Assembly: GCF_016808095.1 (NCBI RefSeq)
Contig: NC_068978.1
Span: forward strand, 26,671,306-26,735,305
DNA: 64,000 bases
Source of the DNA: Vigna angularis
Taxonomy: Eukaryota > Streptophyta > Magnoliopsida > Fabales > Fabaceae
Direction of reading: 5' to 3'
Position 1 is the stretch's first letter. The number at the start of each line of letters is the position of its first letter. Below the pieces are notes generated by a model. That model searched no databases. It saw nothing but the letters and a program-made list of their open reading frames with translations, and had not been told where the DNA came from. The position numbers were made by a program, and so were the translations under genes. Shown here piece by piece: positions 1-12,098 of the stretch.

Positions 1-959
1 AAACAGAAAAATAAAAAGCATTACATAAAAAAAATTAGATTAGTTCTGTGTTTTCTTTATTTGTTCTTGTTTCCTTTTAGATTTATTTGTCCTGTCTGTC
101 TTTGATGTTTCAGTGTCTGGTCTCAGATCTGTTTCACGGTCCTTGCAAAAGGGTCCTAACGGATCTATGTCCAGTTGTCCAGTTGTCCTTGTCCATATTG
201 TTCTTGTATATTAAGTTTCTATGTTTTATTTTTTTTTTTTAGTGGGGTACGTGGCGTTGTTCTACCCGATTGTCTCTGCAATACCTTCAATCGAAGGGAG
301 ATTAACGTCTGGTTTCCAGCCTATATACCCCTTACGTTTTTGACAGTTGTGTTTTATGTGTTTAAGTGTTTTAAGTTTCAGAAAAAAAAAATTTGAAAGG
401 GAGAAGATAGAAGCAGGAAAAGGGAGAGGGAGAGCAGGAAAGAAAGAAGCAAACAAAGAAGAAAAAAATAATAATAAAGGAAAGCAGGAAATGGAAAATA
501 AAAGGCAGAAAATAAAGAAGAACGAAGTGCATAAAGGAAGGGAACAGGCAGGAAAAGCTTAAAGGGGAGTATGGAAAGAAATTACTTGAAGGAAAGCAGA
601 TCCAGGAGCAGAGGACTTACCTGGAGTAGTAGGCTGGCAGAGAAGCTCCTCGGGGTTCTCAGACTCTTCAGATGGCACCGGGGCAGAGGCTCCGCGCAGA
701 CTCCAGATGCTCAGAAGAGAGAGGAGGAGAGAGGATTAGAGAGAAGAGAGGAGTAGAGAGAGAGTAGGGAAGTCAGAAATGTTGCTCGACGCTGAGGAGG
801 TACCCTTTTATAGCCAAATGTTCTGCCACTGTAGCAACAGTTCCGGTTGTTGCCACCGAAACTGTTGTCACAGTACCGGTTGTTGCCACCGAAACTGTTG
901 TCACAGTACCGGTCATCTCCATTTTCAAAAAAAAAAAAAAAAAAAAAAAAAATCTTTTT
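1..959 (-). repeat. Retroelement-like leader fragment (probable LTR/5' UTR)
   Basis: No credible protein gene is visible. Read on the minus strand, a TATAAAAG box (around 808-815) is followed by a CT-rich leader (about 700-775), a GC-richer stretch (600-700) and a possible splice donor (CCAG/GTAAGT, about 615-625). Leftward, 395-560 is an A/G-rich tract that makes Lys/Glu-rich spurious ORFs. The layout resembles an LTR promoter plus spliced leader, but no LTR ends were found. Class uncertain. Confidence 0.35.
843..908. repeat. 33-bp tandem repeat, two copies
   Basis: Two identical 33-bp units lie head to tail at 843-875 and 876-908, with a few bases of a third. They sit just upstream (minus-strand sense) of the TATA-like box at about 810, so they could be promoter repeats of the surrounding LTR-like sequence. 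They are followed by an A26 run at 927-952. Confidence 0.8.
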
Positions 960-2485
960 AACATCTACTCATGGGTGTCACTGAAAATTTCTCCCATTTT
1001 TCTACTTTTATTGCACTTGTCTATATTATTTGACAGCTCTGAAATTGATAATCTGATGATTGTTACACACTGAGGACATTGTGTGATTTAAGTGTGGTCT
1101 ACTGGGGAGAAATTTTGATTTTTCTGTTAGTTTATGTTAGTATGTATTTTGTGTGTTAAATTTTTTGTTTTTGAGTGTTAAATTTTTTCTGTTTCTCGAT
1201 TATTTTTGTGTGTTTTGTGTGAAATAAATTTTACTTTTTTCTCTTGATTTCTGGATGATTTCTAAGTTGTAGATTTTTCCTTCACTTCATTAATACTTAT
1301 GGTTTAAAATCCTTGCTTTTCTCTGCCTGGAAAGATGATTATGTGTTTAAGAGGTTGATTTGATTGTGACGAATACCCTGTGTGAGATTTGAGCCACTTA
1401 ATCTTATTTCTTGTGTGTGATATGTATCTTGATTGCTTGCACATATGCCTTGGCTTGATTCTTTTTGATAATACTTGATTGATATGCATGTTTAGAAATG
1501 ATAAAGGCATTTTATTTCTTGAGCCTCTTTAGCCAAATAAGCCTACCTTGTTATTATCCTTTGATAACCCCTTTGAGCCTATACTGTATATATTTCTTTG
1601 TGTTGAAGCTCATACACTGACCCTAAGTGAAAAACCATGATTATCTTAACCTTAGGAAAGTCTGGAGCTATAAAAATGTTTTGTGAATAAGTGTGGTCTC
1701 CTTGGGAATTTTGATGAATTGGCTAGTTGGTTCCTCATCATGTTCTGAAAATATAAATTATATCCTGTTGTGTGTAGAGAGAGAAAAGAAAAAAAGAGAC
1801 AGGATGAAGAAAAAAAATGATGAGAAAGAAAAAAAAAATGATAAAAAAAATTATATAATTTTGTGAATAATGGAGTCGAGAAGAGGATCGAATTAGAGGT
1901 TGGGTGAAATTTTACTGTATTTTCACTTATTCCCCATTGCTCCTCTATTTCTTTTGGGCTATACCTACTTATCCATATTTATCCTCCCCTGTCCTTGGCC
2001 CCATTACAATCCTGAAAGACCTTTAGATCTGAACATGCGTATGTTTTAAGTATTGATATTAGAAACTTGCCAAGTCTACTTGTGTTTGTTTTCTTGAGTA
2101 CATCGAGTTGAAATAATTACCTTAAACACTTGAGAGAAACACTGTGAGTGCATCTGTGAGGTTTTGTTATTTTTAAATCACCTGTTAAGCTGATTGATTA
2201 TTTTTCCGTGTATTGAATTGCTTGGAAGATTTCTGTAAGTATCTGCTTTATTTGATTTGTGTTGGATAATTTCTACTTCTTTTCTCTGTCCAGACTTCTT
2301 GAGAATTCTGTAAATTCTTTTTATTTTCTTGCGAGTTTTTATTTTCTGTATGCTGCGTTTGTGTCACTTCCTTGATGTCTTTTGAACTATTCCTTGATTA
2401 GCGTCTTGATTTTGCCCAGGAGTGCAAAAGACTAAGTGTGGTCTATTTTGATGAATCATTATTTTCTTCACTACACTTAGTTTAT
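960..2485 (+). repeat. Ty3/Gypsy-type 3' non-coding region
   Basis: This AT-rich stretch lacks long ORFs. It contains several copies of an AAGTGTGGTCT motif (near 1090, 1690 and 2430) and an A/G-rich tract (1770-1850). That style is typical of the non-coding segment between pol and the 3' LTR in legume Athila/Tat-type Gypsy elements. The pol part, if present, lies left of the window. Assignment is by pattern and position only. Confidence 0.45.
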
Positions 2486-4947
2486 TGTGCTAGATTTAAT
2501 TAGGGAATTGTGCATAATTGTCCAGTATTTTCCCATTTTACTGAATTGAGCTTAATTCGATCAGAAATTCTTATTTTAACTAATTTGAATTATCTGAGCT
2601 AGTTATTTTCATTATTGATTACAAGAAAATCTTGGAAATACAATTTGGGACATTCAAAAGAATATTCATTTGCACATTGTGTTACTTTGGACATTTGAAA
2701 ACATCTCCCTTCTTAGAATTTTTAAGAAGTAAAAATTGGTTTGGAAAACATACACACCACACGGCCATTCATGGTTTGGTTGGGAGAAACTCCAAAATGA
2801 AGTGCTGAATTTTTATTGAATTAATGAAAGTGGTGTTACGGTTTGGATGAAACACATTTCATTCTTATGTGTTATATGTTGATGCCCATTTGGCCACCAT
2901 TTCACGTAGAAGAGTAGCATCTTGAAGTGGAATCAATCAAAGGATGGACCACCACCTTGAATTTAACTCACGTAAAAAAAGGAAAGTGGAGTTGATGAAA
3001 GCTGAATTTTATTAGTATTATTGAGGGAAGTGGTCACGGCCCACATAGGAAAGAAGGAAGTGCAGATTTGTTTTACATGCCACACAATCTTTTGGTTTTG
3101 GCAACTTGATTTAAAATGGAAGAGCTCACGGTTTCTTTTAAGTAATGGAAGACAATAGCATGGTCCTATGTACAATTCCCGTTGGCAAGTGAAATGATGG
3201 AGGGGACCATCCATTCAGCAAACATCACATGTTTTGATATAAGACAAGAAGTGAATCTCTAAAGGAAGAAAGTGGGATGCTACATTTACTAAATAAATGC
3301 CACGGCCTTGTGCATCAAAAGTCACAGAGGGCCCCTTTTCTTACTCTTTAGTGATTGAAGAAAGTGAAAAAAAGCTTGCTGCTTTGGACAAACACATTGT
3401 TGGAGCCGGCACATTTTGCTTGGAAGTGATTAATAGTTATCATCATATTAAATTGTTGGAGAACAGAAATACAAGTCTAGTGAAGTGGGGACGGTACACA
3501 CAAGCTGTTTTGCTTTGGAAGAGTCATGGCTCCAGCAGCATTTTGGAGGATCACGAAAATGAAGCTGGAGGAAGAAACATCCAGCTGAGTTTGAAGAATG
3601 GAAGCACATCCAGCAGCTGGTTCAGAGGCCTTCATTTCTTCATCCATGTTCACTGAAAACGCTGGCAGCAAGGAGATGAAGATACACCTACACGGCTGCA
3701 CTTCCACGTTCCAGATAGAAGACCTTCACCGTCTAGCAACCTTCTCTGGCCAGCTGCACCGTCCAGCACCAACAACTGATGCAAGTTCAGCAGAGTGAAG
3801 AGCTGGTTCACGGCCATGATAGCTTGAGCAGCTGCAACATGAAGAAGGGAGGCAACGTCTAGCATGATGCAGCCAACCGCGGAGATGAAACTGGTCCAGC
3901 ACATTCAGCAGCTCACCGCACAGCCTTTGAGAAGCACCACTAGCAGCAACTTGTCACGTTCCAACTGAGTTGGAAGCGGAAGAACATGTCCAGTGTCCAG
4001 CACCTATGGGAGCAACACTTAGAAAGCATGGGCAATGATATTGAAGAGGAGTGTTGGTGTGCAAGGAGTGGAGTCTCGGATAGCAGCTGAAGCTACCTTC
4101 ACGGTCCAGCAGCTTGGAGTTGGAACAACTGCAGCCACCACTTGATAGCTCACGACTTGCTTGAAGAAAAAGGGAGAAGGAGGTGTTGAACAAACCCAGC
4201 AGCTAAAAACGGACAAGCAATTTGGAGAGGGTCCCACCTATTTTCATACATGGAGTTGGTGAATATTGGATAATAAGTCACGGGGGAGACAAAACAAAAC
4301 GGGAAATAGGAGGATGTTCAGAATTGTTGCTATAAAATGGAAGGCAGCAGCAGAGAAGGGATATCAGATTTTAGATTAGATTTTAGGTAGTTTAGGTGTA
4401 GTGTAAGAAACTCACGGTCTGGGAGGAGGCTTCTGCCTCTTCCTTTTCTTTTCCAGTATCAAGCTCTCTCGTTTCCATTTCAAACAGTGCAATTGTAATA
4501 TTAATTTTTGAAGCATTGCTCATTTCATTTTCACTTCTACGGTTCAGAATTTTATTTTAATGTTGAATTTTGAATTTCATTTTCAGTCGAGTGATTTTAT
4601 TTTATTGTCTATTCATTTTACCGTCTGCTGTTACGTTTTATGCATATTTACAGTTCCAGCATTTTAATTTCAAACACTGCGAAATTTTCCATTTTCCGTT
4701 TTTACCATCTTTTACCGTTTATTTTTATTGTCTTTAAAATTTATTTCAGTGTTTTTAATTTCAGTTGTGTTTAAATTCCAGTCTAATTTATTTTCCGCAA
4801 ACGAAATCACAAACCCCCCACTTCGTGTTTGATCTAAGACTGAATCGCGACAAATTGGTCCTTGAGAGACGACCTAGGAGTCAAATCCTAGTTATACTGC
4901 ATTAATTTCTATGCAATCAAATTTGTATGACCGCGACAGTCGTACCA
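2486..4947 (+). mobile_element. Probable long LTR of a Ty3/Gypsy element
   Basis: The proposed LTR begins TGTGCTAG and ends CGTACCA, giving TG...CA termini over about 2.46 kb. It has a TATAAAA box at 4331-4337 after a long U3-like part, and a short R/U5-like part that ends in a characteristic segment with GACGACCTAGGAGTC. Immediately to the right, a minus-strand Copia coding sequence begins abruptly at 4948, so this element probably inserted into and truncated that Copia. The ORF at 3297-3656 inside it resembles no protein I recognise. The left boundary is less certain than the right, and the second LTR is outside the window. Confidence 0.5.
4331..4337 (+). promoter_or_regulatory. TATA box of Gypsy-type LTR
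   Basis: TATAAAA lies in the last quarter of the LTR-like sequence, followed 30-60 bp later by an AG-rich leader. Placement fits a U3/R boundary. Confidence 0.45.
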
Positions 4948-5513
4948 AGTAGACATTTCTCTTTTGGTTTTAAAAGAAGTTTTGTTTGTTTTCCCTTTCG
5001 GCAAGCATCACAAAGCCTATCAAAAATATATTTTATGTTTAGCAGACCAACAATAAGATTCCTAGAAGCAAGTTTATTTAACTGTGCCATATGAATGTGT
5101 GCTATCCTTTTATGCCACAACCATGCATCATCATCTTTAGTTAACAAGCATATAATAGAGTTAAAGGAGTTTTTTCTAAAGTTAATCATGTATATATTAT
5201 TGCACCTCTTTCCAATTAGCAAAATTTCATCTGTAGAGCCATTACTTTAGGACAATGATTAGGTTCAAATGTTATTTTTATCCCTTTGTCATAGAGCTAA
5301 CTTATGCTAAGTAGATTATCTTTTAGTCCTTCAACAAGCAACACATTTTCAATTTCATATGAAAAGAGTGTTTGGATTTTACCAATTCCAATTATTTTAC
5401 CCTTGTTATAGTCACCATAAGTAACATGATCGTTTGTCTTGTGAGAGCGACTTATGAATCTGGTTGGATCATCTGTCATATGTCTCGAACATGCATTGTC
5501 CAGATACCACATG
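4948..5513 (-). pseudogene. Copia pol fragment: protease and GAG-pre-integrase
   Basis: Two minus-strand pieces in different frames carry recognisable Copia pol. The first (5297-5512) starts WYLDNACSRHMT, the aspartic protease region, where Asp-Asn-Ala replaces the usual Asp-Ser-Gly triad. It ends in a VLLVEGLKDNLLSIS block. The second (4948-5222) has the GAG-pre-integrase signature WLWHKRIAHIHMAQLNKLA and a CDACRKGKQ zinc-binding pair. The reading frame is broken between the pieces and cut at 4947 by the Gypsy-type LTR. Integrase core, RT and RNase H are absent. This is a dead remnant. Confidence 0.75.
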
Positions 5514-5554
5514 GATTGCTTTTCATCTTGCTCGGAACTTGTTCTAGCTGTGTT

Positions 5555-5881
5555 TCACTTTGCCATCATACTAAGATCAGTACCATCTAAATCTTGGTGC
5601 TTGCTCATCTCCTGATCATCCCTGAGATCTATATTTCTCTTCTTTATGTTTAAGAATCTGGTGAATTTTTCTGCCAGCAAATCAGTTTCCTTTTCTTTAG
5701 GTTCCAAAATGTTGATGTCAATTTTTCTTTCGTGAGAGGATTTCCGAAATATCCCTATCTTAAAAAACTCATAAAATCCATTAGTAATAGAAATCCATTT
5801 ATCGTTACAAGTAACATACACACAATCATTTTCAAATTCACTCTTTCTCATAGTTGAAGAAACAGAAGCCATCAGGATCAA
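5555..5881 (-). pseudogene. Copia gag N-terminal fragment
   Basis: A minus-strand ORF begins just inside the primer-binding site at 5937-5951; the likely start is the Met at residue 4 (MASVSS). Its segment LLAEKFTRFLNIKKRN resembles LMAERFSKFLFCKRET in the gag piece at 9908-10258, so both derive from related gag genes. The middle of gag, including the zinc knuckle, is missing, and the protease fragment follows almost directly, indicating an internal deletion. Confidence 0.6.
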
Positions 5882-5936
5882 TTAATCGATTTCACAGGAA
5901 GAGTAATCAATTACTTTTCAAATAATGTTTGAAAAA

Positions 5937-5951
5937 CCAGCTCTGATACCA
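5937..5951 (-). other. Primer-binding site (initiator tRNA-Met)
   Basis: On the minus strand the sequence reads TGGTATCAGAGCTGG, the usual plant Copia primer-binding site complementary to initiator tRNA-Met. It lies 2 bp from the LTR end at 5954. Confidence 0.85.
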
Positions 5952-5953
5952 AT

Positions 5954-7325
5954 TGTAAGAAAATATATGGCTAGTTTCTTTTACCAAGATGGGGGGGGGG
6001 GGGTTGAATTGGTAACTTATAAAAACACTTTCCTTTTAAATCTTTCTGGAAAATTAAGATGATCTTTAAATGTGCACAACACAATTATGAATAATAAAAC
6101 AATAAAGAGATAGAGAAAGGAAAACAAAAACAATTTTTTTGTCTTAGTTCGGTCGTAATGCCTACATCCAATTTCCTTCCAATCAACCATATATTAAATG
6201 TTCTTTCACTATAATGATTTAAGTTTTACATCAAAGGTTTTACAGAGAACTCTCTCCAAATGTAAACACCTCTTCCACTCAACAATCAAAAATAAAATTA
6301 TAACACCTGCATAAAGAACCACACGTCTTTACTAGAACACCCTTTGAGAACGTCTCTCAAAGTCAAGAACCCCTTGTTCTTCTTCCTGTCACGCACGAAT
6401 AAGGAAACAAAATCCAAGATTGCAAAATCATGTTTTTGATCAATGTAGAAACACCTCAGTAGTGCAGAGAATGATCAACCAATACATTCACAGTTTTTCC
6501 CTCAAGAATCCTTCAAGTTTCTTCCAATTCTTTGAGTCTTGATTCTTGGAGCAATTCTGTGCACTTGCAAAATCTTTCTAAAACTCATTGATGTCAGATA
6601 TGAAAGTTTAGAATTATCAAAAGTCATTTGTGCAGTGCGCAATGCGTCAATGTATAGTTTTCTCAGAACAAACACATTTTAATCAATTACGTATGTAATG
6701 TAATCGGTTACACTGTTTACAGTTGTAACAAAATTACAAAGAATACACATTTAATGTAATTGGTTGCTAATAAATGCTAGTCAAAATATATAAAAAAATG
6801 ACTGTTATTTCTATTATGATTTAGCTCGAAAATAGTTTTCAAAGAATAACAGACTTATTTGATTAAATAAACACTATAATCGATTAAGTTATACACTTAA
6901 ACAAATTTTGAAAAAAATTTCACTTCAAAACTCATCACAGCACATATCAAAAAGATTTTTGTAAAGGCACGAGTTTTAATCGATTTTACACTTAATGTTA
7001 TTGGTTAAAACTTGTTGTTTTGTCACAGTTTAAAACATAAGCTATTTGATGAACTTAATTGATTACAACATCACTGTAATCGATTATTTCATACAAAGTT
7101 GCTTTGTGCAAGTGGTTTTAACATATGAACACATGAGAATGCATACAATAGATGTAAAAACATTTATGATCATAGTAAGTATGCAAAACAAATTAGTTTA
7201 GCAACACACATAAAATAGAAAGACACATTTTTGTTGTTGTCATAGTAACATATATGTGTTGTCATCATCAAAAACCAAACACATGGGAATTGGGATTAAT
7301 ATTCACTTTGCTCCCCCTATCAGCA
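5954..7325 (-). mobile_element. Copia LTR shared by two flanking internal regions
   Basis: A 1372-bp LTR with TG...CA ends. On its left is a primer-binding site followed by gag/pol, the signature of a 5' LTR. On its right is a purine tract (minus-strand GGGGGAGAT next to the LTR), the signature of a 3' LTR. Both neighbouring internal regions read on the minus strand. One LTR with both signatures implies two elements in tandem sharing it. A G13 run lies at 5991-6003. Confidence 0.6.
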
Positions 7326-9261
7326 ATCTCCCCCTTTTTTTTTATGATGCACAACCATTATGTACAACACAACCAGAAATTATTCTACCAGTTATATCAT
7401 ATTTGAAGTCAAATTTCAATTTCTAATATTTCTCCCCCTTTGGGCATTAGGAGAAAAGGTATTTAGAAATAGAAATAGAATATCATTAAGAGATACATCA
7501 ACATGTAATGTTACATATTTATATCAGAAGATGATGCTCCCCCTATCATTATGCAATAACTCTAGTTTTCTTAAGTTCTCCTCTTATCATTTTGTAACAG
7601 AGCTAACAGTAATTATTTTAACAAAGTATTAATTTTAGAATCAGTTTCAAGCAAGTATCAGATTTGAAAACATGTATTAGAGTAAAATAACTAGTGCTTG
7701 AAGTCAATGGATTTATGTATGCAACATTCAAAATACTCTAGATAATTTAATAGCGGATATGATACAATGAGTATAATAATGCATGATAACATTTTATACA
7801 GAGCAGAATAATATGTATAACATAATCTGTATTACAACTAAAGATAACAATTCAAGCAGTGTATCAAAGTAAACAATGCTTGATTTATCATGAAAATAAT
7901 GTTGATATCAAATTCATGTTCCATTACTCATGTATCATAAGCAATGTGTATTTATCAAAGAGTATTATACACAAAGAGCAATGATATATCAAATATAATG
8001 CAGTAGAAAATATGATTCCAATTTAATTAGAGTGGTATCGAAGCACTATGGTTCACAGATATGCATATAAAAAGAATGATGATTTTCAAATTAATTTTGA
8101 GCTCTATGCATCCTATGATTTGAAACTTGTGCTAAACATGTGTATTAAAACATTTGAAACTTGTTTAGCATTTCAGAAACCAGTTGAAAGTAAGTAAAAA
8201 CATTTAAAATAAGTGTTTCAAGCTATAACAAATTAAATTTAAAAAATCTGACAGATTCAATCGATTATGTAATCTGTTAAAATTCACAGACTTTATTTTT
8301 AACAGAGTATAAGATTTTAGAACCTGTTTTGATTGCTCCAACACCTATAAAAACACTTTCTCAACATTTCAACATGTTAGTACCATAATAAATTTGATAT
8401 TTGCAGTAATTGAATGTCAATATGTATGATTTATGAATGATATAACATGATCAATTTATGTGTCAAATTATGAAAACTACAGTTCAATTTAACAGATAAT
8501 GTAATTTGTTTAATCCATTAAAATTCGCAGATATGATCAAGAATCAAAGTTGATGTACATAAACCTGTTTTGCTAACATCAGTACCTGCAAAAACATCTT
8601 TCTCAACATTTGCAATGTTAGTATCCAATAATAGTGATATGAACTAGTAGTTTTATGTCACAAGGTATGATAAGGAAATGAAAATGAACAGTTAAGTACA
8701 TGACCAAGTGATGTATCAAATTCAACATTCAGATCATTGATCAATACAATCATTCAATATATCCAACCAATCACAGACCATTTTATCCAATCACTCATGA
8801 TAATCATTTGCTAATTGCTTTCAAATATTTGACATATGTGAATAACAACCTGATCAAAACATTCACAAAAATCTATTCCACTCAGATTTAAACATGCAAC
8901 ATCATTTTTTAGAAATCACATAATGCCAATAGAATACTAAAAAAATATATTTCACAATTAAGACATCTAGGATTATGTGAAATATTAACATCAAAATACT
9001 TGATGATGATAAACAGAGAATCAATATATGTTTAAAACAGAAAAACTATCTCTAGAGCAGATTTAACATATTATGTTTTTAACGTAATAGGTTAAATTTT
9101 CCAGAAACTATTATTTTGCCTATTTCCACTCAAACTCTTTGTTAAGCAACAAGCACACATCACATACATAAAAATGATTATATAGAACACAAATGATGCA
9201 CATTTTATCAAATTTACAGCTTGTTACCACTTTTGATGACTCTCAAGATGACATGATCACT
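7326..9261 (-). repeat. Non-coding 3' part of right-hand Copia
   Basis: AT-rich with no convincing ORF. Several CTCCCCCT blocks (7302-7340, 7430-7440, 7537-7545) read on the minus strand as repeated AGGGGGAG purine tracts, typical of the 3' region of large legume Copia (SIRE-like) elements. The one adjoining the LTR probably serves as polypurine tract. Pol is missing between here and the gag pieces to the right. Confidence 0.5.
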
Positions 9262-9570
9262 TTAAATTGTGAGATTTGCTTCAACTTTATGCATTACCTT
9301 GAGTCCAATCGCTTTTTCATTCCTTTCAATCTCCTGCAAAAAATTTAAGGATTTTGATGTAGGTACCCATTTGAATGTGGGTCCTTTAATGTTAGGATAT
9401 GTCAATGGTTCCTTAGGAATCCATTTATATTTACCTTTAGGAACTCTAGAATTTTTGTAATAACAAGAATTTGATGCATGGCCTAATTTGTTGCAATAAA
9501 AGCAGACAATGAAAGAGGGTTTGCTTATGTCAATAAACCTTATGGTTCTTAATCTACTATTTTTTACCAA
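9262..9570 (-). pseudogene. Copia gag C-terminal fragment with CCHC zinc knuckle
   Basis: A 102-residue minus-strand ORF contains CFYCNKLGHASNSC, a perfect CX2CX4HX4C retroviral-type zinc knuckle, followed by a Lys/Trp/Pro-rich tail (WIPKE, FKWVPTSK). Such tails are common in SIRE-like Copia gag. It is separated by stops or frameshifts from the coiled-coil piece to the right. Protease and the rest of pol are absent downstream. Confidence 0.7.
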
Positions 9571-9604
9571 AATACCATATTCCTTCTCTATTCAACACAC
9601 CCCT

Positions 9605-9871
9605 CTATGAACCAAGAAGAGCATCACGATTTGAACCTAGTGTGAATTTTGATAAAGTTTTCATAAGATATTTAATTCTTTCCAACTGTCTTGGATAGAT
9701 TTCACACTCTTGATCACATTTCTTGTTCACATGCATAGTATTTTGAGAGATATTCTCTAGAGATTCTAATTTTGATTTCAGACTTTCATTTTCAATATAT
9801 AGAGCCTCTATTCTATTTTCCAGTCTCTTATTTTCCCTTTTAATCTTGTTGATTAAGTGCTTGAGTTTCAT
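9605..9871 (-). pseudogene. Copia gag coiled-coil fragment
   Basis: An 88-residue minus-strand ORF is rich in Lys/Glu/Leu and Ile with heptad-like spacing (KIKRENKRLENRIEALYIEN), predicting a coiled coil. It ends near the zinc-knuckle fragment. Position and composition fit the central gag region of large Copia elements. Confidence 0.55.
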
Positions 9872-9907
9872 AGCTTCATCATATAATTCTCGAAAAGCAT
9901 CAAGTAG

Positions 9908-10258
9908 TTAATAGTACCTATTTTTAGTGCTTTCAGATTCAAAGCCACTCACACAACTTTGAGATGATGCAGATATTGCCATCAAATAGAAATTTGTTTC
10001 CTCTTGCTCTCCTTTTTTTTCTTTAGTGTCATCATCTCCATTAGTGGGTTGGTGTTCATCTATGCCTTCATCATCTTTTTCCAGTCTTGGCTTCAATTTT
10101 AGTGAAGGACATTTCAGTTTGGTGTTTACTTCTCTTTCACATACAGTACTGGAAGAAGCAACATCTTCATCTTGTTTTCTAGAGTTCTCTTTATTCCCTG
10201 CAAGATTCAAGTTAGTTTCTCTTTTGCAAAACAAAAATTTAGAAAACCTTTCTGCCAT
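9908..10258 (-). pseudogene. Copia gag N-proximal fragment
   Basis: A 116-residue minus-strand ORF starts MAERFSKFLF and carries an acidic, Lys/Glu/Asp-rich middle. The start is homologous to the gag scrap at 5555-5881, supporting two related elements here. Upstream sequence up to about 10316 extends the frame (FDDEEIDL before the Met), so the true 5' end and LTR were lost where repeat unit 1 begins. Confidence 0.55.
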
Positions 10259-10429
10259 GAGATCAATTTCTTCATCATCAAATCAATTTAGAAATTTTTT
10301 ATTAATGATAACATGAAATACTTAACACAACATTTATAATTCTAAGACACACCTAAGCTTCACACCCATTACCAAAGAATAACATTCAAAATTTCATCAC
10401 TTAATTCCCTATTCAGACATTTTTCTTGG

Positions 10430-11190
10430 GTCTTACAATATATCTCACTTCATCTTCAAATATGCATATTCTCATTAATGCATGATGTGGGCGCCGAAAA
10501 TAGGTATAAACAATGATGAAGGTGGAATATGGAGTGGGAATAAAGATGGACATTGAGGTTGGATGAAGAAGCTAAAGGTTGAAGGAAAAGAAGATGAAGA
10601 AGTTTATGGAAGGGATGATCATATGGATGGAAGAAGGGTGTGGGTATGGTCGTTCTCTAGTATCCTCTACAACTACTGTGTGTGCCTTTTCCCTCTTATT
10701 TTTGTTTTGTGCTCTTTGTGCTATCTTATTTTGTCTCCATGAATAGAGTAGGCAATTATGAAAAAAATTAAGTTGAAGATGATGAAGGTATCTCTGTGCT
10801 AAGACATATAGGGTGAAAGGAATGTAAAAAAACTGTGCCCCTTGCCTTTGCTTCCCCTGCAAAATTGTTTTATCCACTATCATATAACAAACTTTGCAGA
10901 TCACTGGGTGCTACACTGAGAGGAGTACCAAAAGAAAAATAGGGATGTGAAGATATGAAATTTGGATATCAGACAACAGTTAAAAAATGAGAGAGAATGT
11001 GAGAACAAAATCTGGAGGTGTAAATAACAAAAACGTCGATTGAGTTAAAAACAAAGTGTAAAAAGAAAAACTAGGTGGTATGGATATAGAATGTAGTGTA
11101 AAAGAAAAACAATTTTGTGTGGGTAACCCACTCTTTTCTTTCTTGTTTGTTCTTTCTTTATCTTTTTCATCAACAAAATTTTCTATTATT
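10430..11190 (+). repeat. Repeat unit 1, A block
   Basis: About 0.75 kb with clear similarity to 18660-19440, 33640-33960 (partial) and 43735-44520. Shared landmarks are GGTATAAACAATGATGA near the start, a TTGAAGATGATGAA segment, and CTTTCTTGTTTGTTC at the end. It is always upstream of a RALF-like gene. Its left margin abuts Copia gag debris. No protein gene is convincing in it; the ORF at 10572-10904 is not conserved in the other copies. Confidence 0.75.
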
Positions 11191-12027
11191 TATTATATAT
11201 AATTATTTTAAAAGAAAATTTGTTATTTTTTAATTTAATTTTCTTATCTAAAATTTTTATTTTCAAAAATATTTATTTCACCCCTTTTTATTACGTTAAA
11301 TTATACATATAATCTAAATAAATTTATGTTAAATTATATATAATTTAAAATAAATTTACATCAAATTATATATAGTCTGACATAAATTTGTGCATAGTCT
11401 AATCTAAACTTTTTTTACACTATGGAAATATATTTACGAAGAAGATATTTCCCAAAATCAAACATTTAGTTTCGTTGTACTAGTATGGAAATATATTTAT
11501 AATTCATTATCCATTCATTTTTTTCTTTTCATTTTAGAAAGTTTATCCTAATTTTTAATTTTACTGATCTTATCATTGAATCTTTTTAAAATTCCTGTTA
11601 AATAATATCTCAAATCATTTTTATCAAAAATATATATATTATATTTCATATCAGTCTTAAGTTGAACTTTGTCTGTTAATTAAGAATATACATTAATTTT
11701 AAATATTTGTAATAAAGTTTACTAACATATATTTTTTAAATCAAAAATATGAAAATTTATAACATATAAATTTGTAAATATATCCTGGATATTATTGATA
11801 TAAGAATGTTGGAATAATTATCTTATTAAACAAAGTTAAACAATAATTTTAAAATATAAACAACTTTAAGAGTTGACTTAGAGAATCAATTGGCTTTCTC
11901 GATTTCTGCCTTAACTGTATCAAGAATTAGATATTTCTAAAAGTAAACAACTAAAATTAAACTCTTTTATGTATCACAAATTTAAACCTAATTTGGTGTA
12001 TCTGTCTGTAATGGTTACAGTAGAAAG
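11190..12027 (+). repeat. AT-rich upstream region of RALF-like copy 1
   Basis: Very AT-rich and gene-free. It aligns in order with the regions before copies 2, 3 and 4, with blocks such as ATAGTCTGACATAA, CGAAGAAGATATTT, and GAGAATCAATTGGCTTTCTCG at 11880-11900. Relative to the others, copy 1 lacks roughly half a kilobase near 11400. The last 150 bp before the TATA box is almost identical in all four copies and is the best candidate for a shared core promoter. Confidence 0.7.
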
Positions 12028-12037
12028 TATATAAATA
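12028..12037 (+). promoter_or_regulatory. TATA box, RALF-like copy 1
   Basis: TATATAAATA lies 62 bp upstream of the ATG, in a block conserved in all four copies. Confidence 0.7.
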
Positions 12038-12098
12038 CATATTATGTTGTAGAGAATACAGAAGAGACATACAGCGTAATTGGCTTAAAGATTTTGAC

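Noticed and set aside
347..756. Lys/Glu/Arg-rich ORFs
   Set aside because: By-products of A/G-rich tracts in an LTR- or leader-like sequence.
3297..4237. Several ORFs of 66-119 codons on both strands
   Set aside because: They lie inside a probable LTR, overlap each other antisense and resemble no protein family.
10572..10904. 110-codon minus-strand ORF in A block 1
   Set aside because: Interrupted or absent in the A blocks of units 2 and 4, so not a maintained gene.
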